A stretch of DNA of 64,000 nucleotides from contig NZ_JAKUDO010000001.1 in the NCBI RefSeq assembly GCF_022436485.1, forward strand, positions 434,001 to 498,000, written 5' to 3'. Below, one piece after another: positions 13,111 to 22,807 of the stretch (the first letter of the stretch is position 1; each line of letters begins with the position of its first letter). Under the pieces are notes generated by a model. The model did no database searches, was not told where the DNA came from, and worked only from the letters and a program-made list of their open reading frames with translations. The stretch is from Agrococcus sp. ARC_14. Lineage in GTDB: Bacteria > Actinomycetota > Actinomycetes > Actinomycetales > Microbacteriaceae. The position numbers and the translations under genes are program-made.

Positions 13111-14109
13111 GTGACGCACAACGATGCGAAGCGCGCGCCGACGGACGATCAAGAGGCGCGGGAGAAGATCGCCGCCCTCTTGCGACGCCCGTGGTACGTC
13201 GTGGCGATCAGCGGCACGGTCGTGCTGGTGTCGATCGTGCTGCTGGTCCTGATGGGCAAGTTCGTCGCCGGACTGGTCATCGCGCTCGTGCCCGCCGCGT
13301 TGATCTTCGCGGTGTGCCTCGGGCAGGCGATCAGCTTCTCGCCGGCCGCAGTTGCCAGGCTGAAGAGTGCTGCGGAGCAGACCGGCGGCCGATTCACGCT
13401 GTGGAAGGCGGGCCCCGGCCCGTACACGGGCGTGCCCTTTGAACATGGCATCGGACACGATCGCTTCGGAGTCCTCGACTATGTCGAGCAGGGTCTTCCC
13501 GTCGAGGTCGGCCATCTGCTGACGACGGTGGACACCCACGGGAAGGGGCTGATGCCGAACGCGAAGCGAACCGCATTCGCCGCCATCCAGCTCCCCGAAC
13601 GCATGGCGCACATGGTGCTCGACTTCGGGCGTCTCTCCCGGTTCCTCGGCGTGCGCATGGCGCCCGAGGCGTGGCATCGATCGCAACTCGTCGACGTGGG
13701 CGGTGGACGCCGGTTCCGACTCTTCGTCGCAGACGGCGAAGAGCAGCTCGCGCGCGCGTTCTTCACCCCCGAACTGGTGCATCTGCTGCAGCAGATCGGG
13801 CGTCGCTACGACGTCGAGATCAAGGATCGCTACCTCTATCTGTTCTCGACCAGATCATTGGGGTCCGGCTCCGATCGGCGTTGGCAGCAGCAGCGCACGC
13901 TCATCGAGGGTCTTGCGCGGTCTGTGGCAGATTCCCCGGTCTGGGATCTCCTGCGTCGCCGGAGCAAGCGGCGCAGTCCCGCCCGTGATGCATTGCGCAG
14001 GGACGACAAGCGCGTCGTCATCATCATCGTGTCCGTAGCCGTCGGCGCCTTCGTCGTGCTCTCGGCCATTGCCATCTACCTGTGGGATCAAGGGCTGCTG
14101 AAGGTGTAG
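13111..14109 (+). CDS. membrane-anchored protein of unknown function
   Basis: A 332-residue protein. GTG at 13111 follows GGAGG at eight bases; the frame runs back to 12979 but without a good site. Two helices near the N-terminus (VVAISGTVVLVSIVLLVLMG and LVIALVPAALIFAVCLG) precede a soluble region of about 215 residues. A single C-terminal helix (VVIIIVSVAVGAFVVLSAIAIY) ends the protein. The soluble part contains paired segments reading like a DUF3137-type domain (FTPELVHLLQQIGRRYDVEIKDRYLYLFS), but I am not sure of the family. Transcribed alone. Confidence 0.72.
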   Translation: MTHNDAKRAPTDDQEAREKIAALLRRPWYVVAISGTVVLVSIVLLVLMGKFVAGLVIALVPAALIFAVCLGQAISFSPAAVARLKSAAEQTGGRFTLWKAGPGPYTGVPFEHGIGHDRFGVLDYVEQGLPVEVGHLLTTVDTHGKGLMPNAKRTAFAAIQLPERMAHMVLDFGRLSRFLGVRMAPEAWHRSQLVDVGGGRRFRLFVADGEEQLARAFFTPELVHLLQQIGRRYDVEIKDRYLYLFSTRSLGSGSDRRWQQQRTLIEGLARSVADSPVWDLLRRRSKRRSPARDALRRDDKRVVIIIVSVAVGAFVVLSAIAIYLWDQGLLKV

Positions 14110-14253
14110 CCCACGTGCTGCATCCGCACCGGGAGCCTGCAGGCGCGTCCGCTGGGTCGACTCCACATCGAGCTCGACGCATGAGCATCCGCCACGGCGC
14201 GGTCTCGATCGCCGAATCCACCCGGCGGAAGAGCCAGCGCTGGGCGGCTCGGC

Positions 14254-15027
14254 TCAGCCGCGCCCGGTGAAGCCCGGCTTCCGCTTCTGCTGGAAGGCCG
14301 CGAAGCCCTCTCGGAAGTCGGCCGTCTGGCTCAGCTCGACCTGCGCCGCGTTCTCGGCCTCGACCGATCGCCACAGCCCCTGGCGCTCGTCGCGCAGCCC
14401 GCGGATGATCTCCTTGGTCGCCAGGAACGCGAGCGTCGGCCCCTGCGCGGCATGCGCCGCAGCTGCCCTCGTCGCCGCGAGCACCTCGTCGTCGGGGAAG
14501 GCCTGCGAGAAGAGCCCGGCGGCGACGGCCTCGGCGCCCGACAGCAGCCGACCCGAGTAGACGAGGTCGAAGGTGCGGTGCGCGCCCAGCCGCTCGAAGA
14601 AGAGCGCGTGCCCGCCGGAGTCGAGCGTGGCGCCGAGCGCCGCGAAGGGGCTGCCGAGCTTGGCCGATTCGGCGACGTAGACCACGTCGGTCGCGATCAG
14701 CAGCCCGAGCCCGATGCCGAGGCAGGCGCCGTGCGCGACGGCGAAGGTGGGCGCGGGGAAGGCCGCCATCTGCTCGAGCAGCGGCTGCAGCGATCCGCGC
14801 ATGAAGCCGGCCGCGTCGTCGGTGCGCGGGTCGACCTGCGCGATGTCGCGACCGGCGCAGAAGGCCTTCCCCTCCCCGCGCAGCACGAGCGCGCGCACGC
14901 CCGCCCGCTCGGCCGCCGTGTACGCATCCGAGATCTCCTGCAGGGCGGATGCGTCGACGGCGTTGCGCTTCTCGGGTGCGTTCAGCACGACCTCGGCGAT
15001 GTCGTCGGTGATGGTGAGCTCGATCAT
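14254..15027 (-). CDS. paaG: enoyl-CoA hydratase/isomerase, PaaG-like
   Basis: A 257-residue crotonase-fold protein, probably the 1,2-epoxyphenylacetyl-CoA isomerase that turns the PaaABCE product into oxepin-CoA. The oxyanion-hole segments are KAFCAGRDI and GACLGIGLGLLIATDV, and the segment LGATLDSGGHALFFERLG resembles PaaG. ATG at 15027 has AAGGAG six bases upstream; the longer frame runs into a repeat. It follows paaE but is separated from it by a hairpin and a palindromic repeat, so it may be transcribed partly on its own. Assignment to PaaG rather than another enoyl-CoA hydratase rests on context. Confidence 0.78.
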   Translation of the reverse strand: MIELTITDDIAEVVLNAPEKRNAVDASALQEISDAYTAAERAGVRALVLRGEGKAFCAGRDIAQVDPRTDDAAGFMRGSLQPLLEQMAAFPAPTFAVAHGACLGIGLGLLIATDVVYVAESAKLGSPFAALGATLDSGGHALFFERLGAHRTFDLVYSGRLLSGAEAVAAGLFSQAFPDDEVLAATRAAAAHAAQGPTLAFLATKEIIRGLRDERQGLWRSVEAENAAQVELSQTADFREGFAAFQQKRKPGFTGRG

Positions 15028-15058
15028 GGGACTCCTTCGTCTCAACTCGGTCATGCGA

Positions 15059-15102
15059 GGTCTCGTGACGCGTGCCGGCTGCGCCGGCGCGCTCCTCGAC
15101 CT
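15059..15102. repeat. extragenic palindromic repeat, class A
   Basis: GGTCTCGTGACGCG, then the hairpin GCCGGC-tgc-GCCGGC, then GCGCTCCTCGACCT. The same frame recurs at 20945-20989 (inverted), 21003-21053, 52165-52205 (inverted) and 52231-52278, with different central hairpins. It sits between paaE and paaG. Confidence 0.85.
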
Positions 15103-15103
15103 T

Positions 15104-15144
15104 GAGTCTTCCGGACTCACCACGAGGGTGAGTCCTGCAGACTC
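15104..15144 (-). terminator. hairpin overlapping the paaE stop
   Basis: Nested stems GAGTC/GACTC (15104-15108 and 15140-15144) and GGACTCAC/GTGAGTCC (15113-15120 and 15128-15135) enclose a seven-base loop. On the minus strand this follows directly on the last codon of paaE, so it may attenuate read-through into paaG. Confidence 0.6.
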
Positions 15145-16279
15145 AAACGTCGTAGTCGACGACGACCGTGTCGGTCTTCGGATGCGACTGGCAGGTGAGC
15201 ACGTAGCCTCGCTCGATCTCGTCGGGCTCGAGGGCGTAGTTCTCGGTCATGTTCACGCTGCCCGAGACGACCTTGGCGCGGCAGGTGCCGCAGACGCCGC
15301 CCGCGCACGCGAAGGGCACGTCGGCGCGCACCCGCAGCGCGGCGTTGAGGATCGACTCCCGCGCCGAGATCGGGCTCTCGACCTGCGACGACTGCCCGTC
15401 GAGCGTGAAGTCGAGCGTCCAGGTGTCCTGGCCGGCCTCGACCTGCACGGGGCGGCCTCGATCGCCGCCGGCGTCGACAGGTCTGCCGGTCGTGAACAGC
15501 TCGAAGCGCACGTGCGCCGGGTCGACCCCTGCGCCGGTCAGCACCTCGCGGCACAGCTGCACGAGCTCGAACGGCCCGCACAGGAACCACTCGTCCACCG
15601 AGTCGGGGCGGATGAGCTCGGCCAGGATGCGCTCGAGGCGCTCCTGGTCGATGCGTCCAGACATGAGCGGCGCGGCGCGCTGCTCGCGAGAGAGCACATG
15701 GTGCAGCGCGAGCCGAGCGGGGTAGCGATCCTTGAGGTCGGCGAGCTCCTCGATGAACATCACGTCGAGCGTCGAGCGGTTGGAGAACAGCAGCGAGAAC
15801 GTCGACGTCTCCGAGCGCGAGAGCACCTCGTGCGCGAGCGCCATCATGGGCGTGATGCCGCTGCCGGCTGCGATGCCGACGACGTGCGCACCGTCGAGCT
15901 GCTCGATCGCCGAGATGAACGTGCCCTGCGGGCTCATCACATCGATGCGGTCGCCCGCCTGCAGCTCGCTGTTGGCCCAGCTCGAGAAGCGGCCGCCGAG
16001 GTCGCGCTTGATGGCGACCGAGATCGAGCCCGCGCTCGGCGGGCGGCAGATGGAATAGGAGCGGCGCATCTCGTGGCCGTCGATGGTGGCGCGCAGCGCC
16101 AGGTGCTGGCCGGCGACGTAGTCGAAGGCGTCCTGCAGCGCGTCGGGCACGGCGAAGGTGACCTCGACCGACTCGGCGGTGAGCGGCCGCACCTGCGATA
16201 CCGCGAGCGCGTGGAACTGCCCGCGCCTGCGCGCCGAGCCGATGCCCAGCCCGGTCGAGCCGAGGTTGACGGCCGCCAT
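15143..16279 (-). CDS. paaE: 1,2-phenylacetyl-CoA epoxidase, reductase subunit
   Basis: A 378-residue NAD(P)H:flavin/iron-sulfur reductase that passes electrons to the PaaA/PaaC oxygenase. The N-terminal ferredoxin-reductase FAD domain contains RRSYSICRPPS, the NAD-binding domain has GIAAGSGITPMMAL, and the C-terminal plant-type 2Fe-2S ferredoxin domain has the cluster cysteines in PFACAGGVCGTCRAKV plus a distal one in YVLTCQSHP. GGGAGC precedes the ATG at 16279, 15 bases after paaD. It is the last subunit gene of the paaABCDE run. Confidence 0.95.
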   Translation of the reverse strand: MAAVNLGSTGLGIGSARRRGQFHALAVSQVRPLTAESVEVTFAVPDALQDAFDYVAGQHLALRATIDGHEMRRSYSICRPPSAGSISVAIKRDLGGRFSSWANSELQAGDRIDVMSPQGTFISAIEQLDGAHVVGIAAGSGITPMMALAHEVLSRSETSTFSLLFSNRSTLDVMFIEELADLKDRYPARLALHHVLSREQRAAPLMSGRIDQERLERILAELIRPDSVDEWFLCGPFELVQLCREVLTGAGVDPAHVRFELFTTGRPVDAGGDRGRPVQVEAGQDTWTLDFTLDGQSSQVESPISARESILNAALRVRADVPFACAGGVCGTCRAKVVSGSVNMTENYALEPDEIERGYVLTCQSHPKTDTVVVDYDV

Positions 16280-16294
16280 CAGCGTGCTCCCATC

Positions 16295-16804
16295 TCAGTG
16301 CACCTTGAAGTGGTCGAAGGGCTCGAGGCACGCGAGGCACTCGAAATGGCTCTTGCAGGCCGTCGAGCCGAAGCGCGACACCTCGCGGGTGCGCAAGGAC
16401 CCGCACCGCGGGCACTTGACGCCGATCATCACCGGGATGGGGCCGGAGCGCTCGCCGGCGCGGTGCGTGGGCGGGGCGATGCCGTAGGCCTCGAGCTTGG
16501 CCTTGCCGGCCTCGCTCATCCAGTCGGTCGTCCATGCGGGGCTGAGCGTGAAGTCGACGGTGACGTCGCGGAAGCCGGCGGCCGTGAGTGTGAGCAGCAC
16601 GTCGTCGCGCATCTGGTCGATCGCCGGGCAGCCGGAGTAGGTGGGGGTGAGCGTGACGCGCACGGCATCGCCATCGAGCTCGACGGCGCGCAGCACGCCG
16701 AGATCCTCGATCGTCAGCACGGGCACCTCGGGGTCGGGGACGGTGGCGGCGAGGCGCCAGGCCTCCTGCTCCCGCGTCTCTCGGTCGTCGAGCAGCCGGG
16801 TCAC
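16295..16804 (-). CDS. paaD: phenylacetyl-CoA epoxidase maturation protein
   Basis: A 169-residue protein of the MIP18/DUF59 type followed by a zinc ribbon. It is thought to help metal-centre maturation of the epoxidase rather than being a catalytic subunit. The DUF59 part reads VPDPEVPVLTIEDLGVL and TPTYSGCPAIDQM. The C-terminal ribbon has two CxxC pairs (CPRCGSL ... CLAC) with an additional Cys-Lys-Ser-His. GTG at 16804 overlaps the paaC stop in the GTGA pattern and has GGGGGC upstream. A much longer open frame upstream is only the shadow of paaC. Confidence 0.94.
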   Translation of the reverse strand: MTRLLDDRETREQEAWRLAATVPDPEVPVLTIEDLGVLRAVELDGDAVRVTLTPTYSGCPAIDQMRDDVLLTLTAAGFRDVTVDFTLSPAWTTDWMSEAGKAKLEAYGIAPPTHRAGERSGPIPVMIGVKCPRCGSLRTREVSRFGSTACKSHFECLACLEPFDHFKVH

Positions 16805-17703
16805 CACGACGCCCCCGGGTGCCGGCGCGCCAGCACCTGCATCTCGGCCAGCAGCGGGCCCAGGTGCGTGGAGTGGTTGCCGAAGCGGCCGCCACCGGAG
16901 GACGCCCCGATCTTCTTGTCGACGAAGTCGGCAGGGGTGATCTCCGCCTCCGCGAGCACCGCATCCCACACCTCGTCGAAGCCGGCGCGCAGACTCGAGG
17001 GCCGCGGCACGATGCCCTCGAGGCGCTCGTGCAGCTCGTCGTCGCGGAACAGCTCGTCGATGTAGACCCAGGTGTCGGTGAGCGCGACGAGCAGGCGCTC
17101 GCGCGACTCGTCGGTGCCGCCGGCGAGGCGCAGGGTCCACTGCACGGCGTGGTCGCGGTGGTAGGCCACCTCCTTGACCGACTTGGCCGCGATGGCCGCC
17201 AGTGATGCATCCGTCGACGTCGACAGCGCGGTGTGGAGCTCCTGCATCCAGATCGCCGCGATGAGGCCGCGCACGATCGTGTGCGCGAAGTCGCCGTTCG
17301 GCTGCTGGAAGAGCCACGCGCAGCGGAACTCGTGCTCGTCGCGCCAGTAGGCGAGGTCGTCCTCGGAGCGGTCGGATGCGGTGCCCGCGTAGTGCAGGAG
17401 GCTGCGGGCGTGCCCGAGCAGGTCGAGGGCGATGTTGCCCAGCGCCATGTCCTCCTCGAGCTCGGGGGCGCGCGAGATCCACCAGCCGAGCCGCTGGGAG
17501 AGGATCAGCGCGTCGTCGCCGAGCCGGAGCGCGTACTCGGCCACGTCGTCGGTGGCCCTCGCCGAGGGCACGCCCGAGAGCTCTGCGGCGAGGTCGAGCT
17601 CGTCGACGGTGACGTCGCCGTGCGCCTCGGCCGCCTCGGCCTCGTAGGCGGCGTTGACGGCGGCGGCGTCGCGACCGGTCGCCGGGGGCTGGGGAGCGTT
17701 CAC
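16801..17703 (-). CDS. paaC: 1,2-phenylacetyl-CoA epoxidase, structural subunit
   Basis: A ferritin-like, catalytically inactive partner of PaaA (300 residues). The helical segments LRLGDDALILSQRLGWWISRAPELEEDMALGNIALDLLGHAR and YHRDHAVQWTLRLAGGTDESRERL are typical of PaaC. The start is the GTG at 17703, overlapping the paaB stop in the GTGA pattern; the frame continues 43 codons upstream but only as paaB shadow. Translation is coupled on both sides. Confidence 0.94.
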   Translation of the reverse strand: MNAPQPPATGRDAAAVNAAYEAEAAEAHGDVTVDELDLAAELSGVPSARATDDVAEYALRLGDDALILSQRLGWWISRAPELEEDMALGNIALDLLGHARSLLHYAGTASDRSEDDLAYWRDEHEFRCAWLFQQPNGDFAHTIVRGLIAAIWMQELHTALSTSTDASLAAIAAKSVKEVAYHRDHAVQWTLRLAGGTDESRERLLVALTDTWVYIDELFRDDELHERLEGIVPRPSSLRAGFDEVWDAVLAEAEITPADFVDKKIGASSGGGRFGNHSTHLGPLLAEMQVLARRHPGASW

Positions 17704-18005
17704 AGGTGCGGCACCTCCGCGCTCTTCTCGTAGTACTTCGCGTGCCGGTAGTTCTTGCCGGCGGGGCTCTCGAAGAACGCACCCTTCTGGTCGGGGTCGC
17801 TCGTGGTGATCGCGCTCGAGCGCACCACCCACACCGAGACACCCTCGTTGCGACGCGTGTAGAGGTCGCGCGCGTTGCGCAGCGCCATGTCGTCGTCGGG
17901 CGCGTGCAGGGAGCCGACGTGCACGTGGCTCAGCCCGCGGTTCGCGCGCACGAACACCTCATACAGCGGCCAGCCCTCGCCGGCGATGTCGCCTGGTGAT
18001 GCCAT
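17700..18005 (-). CDS. paaB: 1,2-phenylacetyl-CoA epoxidase subunit PaaB
   Basis: A 101-residue small subunit that bridges the PaaAC heterodimers in the known complex. It shows the conserved core WPLYEVFVRANRGLSHVHVGSLHAPDDDMALRNARDLYTRR and ends with a KNYRHAKYYEKSAEVPHL-like tail. The ATG at 18005 has AAGGAG six bases upstream. Between it and paaA lies a short class B palindromic repeat. Confidence 0.95.
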   Translation of the reverse strand: MASPGDIAGEGWPLYEVFVRANRGLSHVHVGSLHAPDDDMALRNARDLYTRRNEGVSVWVVRSSAITTSDPDQKGAFFESPAGKNYRHAKYYEKSAEVPHL

Positions 18006-18020
18006 GGGGTCTCCTTCGTC

Positions 18021-18062
18021 GAGTCTCGATACGGCCGCTCCGCGGTCTCCTCGACCAACGGG
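18021..18062. repeat. extragenic palindromic repeat, class B
   Basis: GAGTCTCGATACGG, then a short hairpin (CCGC-tc-CGCGG-like), then TCTCCTCGACCAACGGG. It is related to the copies at 62555-62593 and 62603-62642. It lies in the 65-bp gap between paaA and paaB, inside the operon. Confidence 0.75.
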
Positions 18063-18070
18063 TGCTGGGG

Positions 18071-19054
18071 TCACGCAGCCTGACGCTGCGCAGCCGCCTG
18101 CTTCTGGGCGTAGGCCGCAGCGGCCTCGCGCACCCACGCGCCGTCCTCGTGGGCGTCGCGACGGTGCTGGATGCGCTGCGCGTTGGAGGGGCCGCGACCG
18201 GCGAGCACCTCGTTGAACTCGGTCCAGTCGATCTCGGACATGTCCCAGCTCTTCGTCGTCTCGTTCCAGCGCAGGTTCGGGTCGGGCAGCGTGAGACCGA
18301 GCACCTCGACCTGCGGCACGAGCATGCCGACGAAGCGCTGCCGCAGCTCGTCGTTCGAGAAGCGCTTGATCTTCCAGGCCATCGACTGCGCCGAGTTCGG
18401 CGACTCGTCGTCGGGCGGGCCGAACATCATCAAGGAGGGCCAGTACCAGCGGTCGACGGCCTCCTGCGCCATCCTGTGCTGCGCATCCGTCCCCTGGCTC
18501 AGCTCGAGCAGGATCTCGAAGCCCTGCCGCTGGTGGAACGACTCCTCCTTGCAGATGCGCACCATCGCCCGGCCGTAGGGGCCGTAGGAGGCGCGGCACA
18601 GCGGCACCTGGTTGCAGATCGCGGCGCCGTCGACGAGCCAGCCGATCGCGCCCATGTCTGCCCAGGTGGGCGTCGGGTAGTTGAAGATGGAGGAGTAGCG
18701 GGCGCGCGACTCGATCAGCTGCTCGGTCATCTCGTCACGGCTGATGCCGAGCGTCTGCGCCGCAGAGTAGAGGTAGAGCCCGTGGCCGGCCTCGTCCTGC
18801 ACCTTGGCCATCAGGATGGCCTTGCGCTTGAGGCTCGGTGCGCGCGAGATCCAGTTGCCCTCTGGCTGCATGCCGATGATCTCGGAGTGCGCGTGCTGCG
18901 AGATCTGCCGGATGAGCGTCTTGCGGTAGGCCTCGGGCATCCAGTCGCGCGGCTCGATGCGCTGATCGGCCTCGATGATGGCATCGAAGTGCGCCTGTGC
19001 TTCGGCCTCGTCTGCGACCGACATGGCGGATGCGTCGGGTGCGGTGAGCGTCAT
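18071..19054 (-). CDS. paaA: 1,2-phenylacetyl-CoA epoxidase, catalytic subunit
   Basis: The di-iron oxygenase subunit (327 residues) that inserts oxygen into the ring of phenylacetyl-CoA. Iron-ligand regions can be seen as [13 protein letters not shown]...[13 protein letters not shown] (ExxH) and [16 protein letters not shown] (EExxH). The start ATG at 19054 follows GGAGGAG. It is the first gene of the paaABCDE(G) transcript; its promoter shares the intergenic region with paaI and contains the putative PaaR operator. Confidence 0.96.
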   Translation of the reverse strand: MTLTAPDASAMSVADEAEAQAHFDAIIEADQRIEPRDWMPEAYRKTLIRQISQHAHSEIIGMQPEGNWISRAPSLKRKAILMAKVQDEAGHGLYLYSAAQTLGISRDEMTEQLIESRARYSSIFNYPTPTWADMGAIGWLVDGAAICNQVPLCRASYGPYGRAMVRICKEESFHQRQGFEILLELSQGTDAQHRMAQEAVDRWYWPSLMMFGPPDDESPNSAQSMAWKIKRFSNDELRQRFVGMLVPQVEVLGLTLPDPNLRWNETTKSWDMSEIDWTEFNEVLAGRGPSNAQRIQHRRDAHEDGAWVREAAAAYAQKQAAAQRQAA

Positions 19055-19082
19055 CGTCGACTCCTCCTGCGGTTCTGCTCGG

Positions 19083-19111
19083 AATTAGTGACCGAACGTT
19101 CAGTAAGTATA
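19083..19111. promoter_or_regulatory. paaA/paaI divergent promoter with PaaR operator
   Basis: AATTAGTGACCGAACGTTCAG (19083-19103) contains the imperfect palindrome ACCGAACGTTCAGT at 19091-19104. A minus-strand -10 (TATACT, complement of 19106-19111) sits directly upstream, so a bound repressor would cover the paaA start point. A near-identical copy stands before paaJ at 30206-30226. The TetR family product of the gene at 21074 is the obvious ligand-responsive binder, with phenylacetyl-CoA as the likely inducer by analogy with PaaR. Confidence 0.8.
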
Positions 19112-19173
19112 GACTGGCGCGACGCGGGCCTGCAACGGGCCGCGATCCGGGACGCAGACGCAATGGAGCGCGC

Positions 19174-19620
19174 ATGGCACTCGAGACGAGCAGAGACACC
19201 ACCTGGCTGGCCACGATCATGGCCGAGACCGATCGCGCGAAAGAGGCGTTTGGCATCGAGATCGCCGAGCTCGAGCGCGGCCGGGCGGTGCTGACGATGA
19301 CGGTCACCGACGCGATGGTGAACGGCTTCGGCATCACCCACGGCGGGCTGGTGTTCACGCTCGCCGACACCGCCTTCGCCTACGCCTGCAACGAGGACGA
19401 CCACGTGACGGTCGCCTCGGGCGCCGACATCACCTTCGCGAAGGCCACGCACGCCGGCCAGACCCTCACCGCCACGGCCGAGCGGCGCTGGCGCTCTGGC
19501 CGCAACGGCATCTACGACGTCGCGATCGTCGACGAGACCGGCGAGACGGTCGCCGAGTTCCGCGGCCGCTCGTTCACGACGAACCGCACAGCCCCGACCG
19601 GACCGGGAGGACCCGCATGA
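19174..19620 (+). CDS. paaI: PaaI hotdog-fold acyl-CoA thioesterase
   Basis: A 148-residue single hotdog domain that hydrolyses hydroxyphenylacetyl-CoA-type side products to release trapped CoA. It has the PaaI signature VNGFGITHGGLVFTLADTAFAYACN (including the HGG and the conserved Asp) and ASGADITFAKAT. It is divergent from paaA and overlaps paaK in the ATGA pattern. Confidence 0.93.
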   Translation: MALETSRDTTWLATIMAETDRAKEAFGIEIAELERGRAVLTMTVTDAMVNGFGITHGGLVFTLADTAFAYACNEDDHVTVASGADITFAKATHAGQTLTATAERRWRSGRNGIYDVAIVDETGETVAEFRGRSFTTNRTAPTGPGGPA

Positions 19621-20930
19621 CCATCGCATCCGACGACCTTCGCGACGCCGGCGAGCGCCTCTCGCTCGACGAGCTGCGCGCGCTGCAGCTGACGCGCCTG
19701 CAGCAGACCGTGCGCCACGCCTACGCGAACGTGCCGACCTACACGGCGAAGCTCGATGCGGCCGGCGTGCATCCCGACGACATCCGCTCGCTCGACGACC
19801 TCGCGAGGCTGCCGTTCACCACGAAGGAGGATCTGCGCCAGTCGTATCCCTTCGGCATGTTCGCGGTGCCGATGGATGAGGTCGTGCGCATCCACGCCTC
19901 CTCCGGGACCACGGGCCGGCCGACCGTCGTCGGCTACACGCAGGGCGACCTCGACAACTGGGCAGAGGTGGTGGCGCGATCGCTGCGCGCCGCGGGTGTG
20001 CGCCCCGGCATGAAGGTGCACAACGCCTACGGCTACGGGCTGTTCACGGGCGGCCTCGGCGCCCACTCGGGCATCGAGCGACTGGGTGCGACCGTGATCC
20101 CCGTCTCGGGTGGGCAGACCGCCCGGCAGGTGCAGCTCATCCGCGACTTCGAGCCCGACGCGATCATGTGCACGCCGTCCTATCTGCTGACGATCGCGGA
20201 TGCGTTCGAGGCCGCGGGGCTCGACCCGCGCGAGTTGTCGCTGAAGGTCGCGATCTGCGGCGCCGAGCCGTGGACGAACGAGATGCGGCTCGAGCTCGAG
20301 CGTCGGATGGGGCTGGATGCGGTCGACATCTACGGGCTGTCGGAGGTCATGGGGCCGGGCGTCGGCAGCGAGTCGGTCGTCACGAAGGACGGCCCGCACA
20401 TCTGGGAGGACCACTTCCTGCCGGAGGTGATCGACAGCGAGACCGGCGAGGTGCTGCCCGACGGCGAGATGGGCGAGCTGGTCTTCACGTCGCTGACGAA
20501 GACCGCCTTCCCGGTGCTGCGCTACCGCACGCGGGATCTCACCCGGCTGCTGCCCGGCACCGCGCATCCCACGATGCGGCGCATCGAGAAGATCACCGGG
20601 CGCAACGACGACATGATCATCCTGCGCGGCGTGAACCTCTTCCCGACGCAGATCGAGGAGATCGCGCTCGAGATCGAGCACCTCACGCCGCACTTCGTGC
20701 TCGAGCTCGTCAAGCGGGGGCGGATGGACGGGCTGGTCGTGAAGATCGAGTGCACGCCGGGCGTGAAGCCGGTCGTGTCGACGGCGGCCGCCGAGATCCT
20801 GAAGCTGCGCGTGAAGGAGCGGATCGGCACGTCGGTCGACGTGGAGATCGTGCCGGCCGGTTCGCTGCCGCGCAGCGAGGGCAAGTACAAGCGTGTCTAC
20901 GATTTGCGCGCGGAGGGCTCACGACCGTGA
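19617..20930 (+). CDS. paaK: phenylacetate-CoA ligase
   Basis: A 437-residue adenylate-forming enzyme that activates phenylacetate with ATP and CoA, the entry step of the pathway. The P-loop HASSGTTGRPTVVGYT, the VDIYGLSEVMGPGVG motif and the hinge/C-terminal GRNDDMIILRGVNLFPTQIE are those of PaaK. A C-terminal lysine in RSEGKYKRV is the expected catalytic lysine. Start and paaI stop overlap (ATGA). Confidence 0.95.
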   Translation: MTIASDDLRDAGERLSLDELRALQLTRLQQTVRHAYANVPTYTAKLDAAGVHPDDIRSLDDLARLPFTTKEDLRQSYPFGMFAVPMDEVVRIHASSGTTGRPTVVGYTQGDLDNWAEVVARSLRAAGVRPGMKVHNAYGYGLFTGGLGAHSGIERLGATVIPVSGGQTARQVQLIRDFEPDAIMCTPSYLLTIADAFEAAGLDPRELSLKVAICGAEPWTNEMRLELERRMGLDAVDIYGLSEVMGPGVGSESVVTKDGPHIWEDHFLPEVIDSETGEVLPDGEMGELVFTSLTKTAFPVLRYRTRDLTRLLPGTAHPTMRRIEKITGRNDDMIILRGVNLFPTQIEEIALEIEHLTPHFVLELVKRGRMDGLVVKIECTPGVKPVVSTAAAEILKLRVKERIGTSVDVEIVPAGSLPRSEGKYKRVYDLRAEGSRP

Positions 20931-20944
20931 GCCCGGAGCGCGCA

Positions 20945-21053
20945 AGGTCGAGGAGCGCGCCGGCGAAGCCGGCACGCGTCGCGAGACCCTGGCGCTGCCT
21001 GCGGTCTCGTGACGGCGGCGACCCTGCGGGTCGCGGCCTCCTCGACCTGCGGG
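20945..21053. repeat. two class A palindromic repeats in opposite orientation
   Basis: An inverted copy (20945-20989, beginning AGGTCGAGGAGCGCG) and a direct copy (21003-21053, GGTCTCGTGACGGCG...CTCCTCGACCTGCGGG) face each other between paaK and paaR. The central hairpins differ (GCCGGC-gaa-GCCGGC versus CGACCC-tg-CGGGTCG). Confidence 0.85.
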
Positions 21054-21073
21054 TGCACTGAGATGATGCTCTG

Positions 21074-21694
21074 ATGACCACCACCGAGCCCGTCGCTTCG
21101 GCCGCCCGCCGCGGCCGCCCCGGCTACGACCGCGATTCCATGCTCGAGGTGGTCGTCGAGGCGTTCAACGAGCGCGGCTACGACGCCACCTCGCTCGGCG
21201 TCCTGGCCGAGCGGCTGGGGCTGTCGAAGTCTGCGATCTACCACCACTTCGCCTCCAAGGAACAGATGCTCGAGGTCGCGCTCGCGCAGGCGCTCGACGC
21301 TCTCGAAGCCGTGTTCGACGCGCCCGAGGCGACGTCCGGACCGGTCGTCGACCGCATCCGCTTCGTGATCCGCGGCGCCGTGCTCGTGCTCTGCGAGCGC
21401 AAGCCCTACGTGACGCTGCTGCTGCGGCTGCGCGGCAACACACCGATCGAGCTCGAGGCGATGCGGCGGCGGCGCGCGATCGACCGCAAGCTGCGCGGGC
21501 TCTTCGAGGCGTCGCGCGACGAGGGCACGCTGCGACCCGACATGGAGCCGCGCATCGCCGAGCGGCTGACCTTCGGCATGGTCAACTCGATCGTCGAGTG
21601 GTACCGGCCGGATGGGCCCATCTCGCCCGAGCAGCTGGCCGATTCGGTGCTGCAGCTCGTGCGCACCGGCCTGCGCGAGCCGTCCTCGCTGTAG
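21074..21694 (+). CDS. paaR: TetR family regulator of phenylacetate catabolism (PaaR-like)
   Basis: A 206-residue repressor with an N-terminal TetR HTH: GYDATSLGVLAERLGLSKSAIYHHFASKEQML. The C-terminal helical ligand domain resembles TetR_C regulators of aromatic acyl-CoA pathways. It follows paaK, separated by two palindromic repeats, in the same direction. The two near-identical operators before paaA and paaJ are its predicted targets. No operator is seen directly before this gene, so it may not be strongly autoregulated. The symbol is assigned by context. Confidence 0.85.
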   Translation: MTTTEPVASAARRGRPGYDRDSMLEVVVEAFNERGYDATSLGVLAERLGLSKSAIYHHFASKEQMLEVALAQALDALEAVFDAPEATSGPVVDRIRFVIRGAVLVLCERKPYVTLLLRLRGNTPIELEAMRRRRAIDRKLRGLFEASRDEGTLRPDMEPRIAERLTFGMVNSIVEWYRPDGPISPEQLADSVLQLVRTGLREPSSL

Positions 21695-22703
<1,009 letters not shown>

Positions 22704-22715
22704 TCCGCTCCACAG

Positions 22716-22767
22716 ACCGGTACCGAATGGTCGCCACAGAAGCTCATGGCGGCCATTCGGTACCGGT
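22716..22767. repeat. long inverted repeat between convergent genes
   Basis: ACCGGTACCGAATGG (22716-22730) returns as CCATTCGGTACCGGT (22753-22767). With one mismatch the arms extend to 20 bp, leaving a 13-base loop. It lies just after the rpf stop and is followed by a weaker GC-rich stem near 22774-22801, so it probably works as a bidirectional terminator between rpf and the NAD(P)-binding protein gene. Confidence 0.8.
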
Positions 22768-22807
22768 TTGTCGTGCCCACGCGCCGCTTTGGTCGCGCGG
22801 GCAGCTC

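Noticed and set aside
16295..17842. 515-codon frame as one fused protein containing PaaD
   Set aside because: Only the last 169 codons encode PaaD; the rest is shadow of paaC, whose stop overlaps the true GTG start of paaD.
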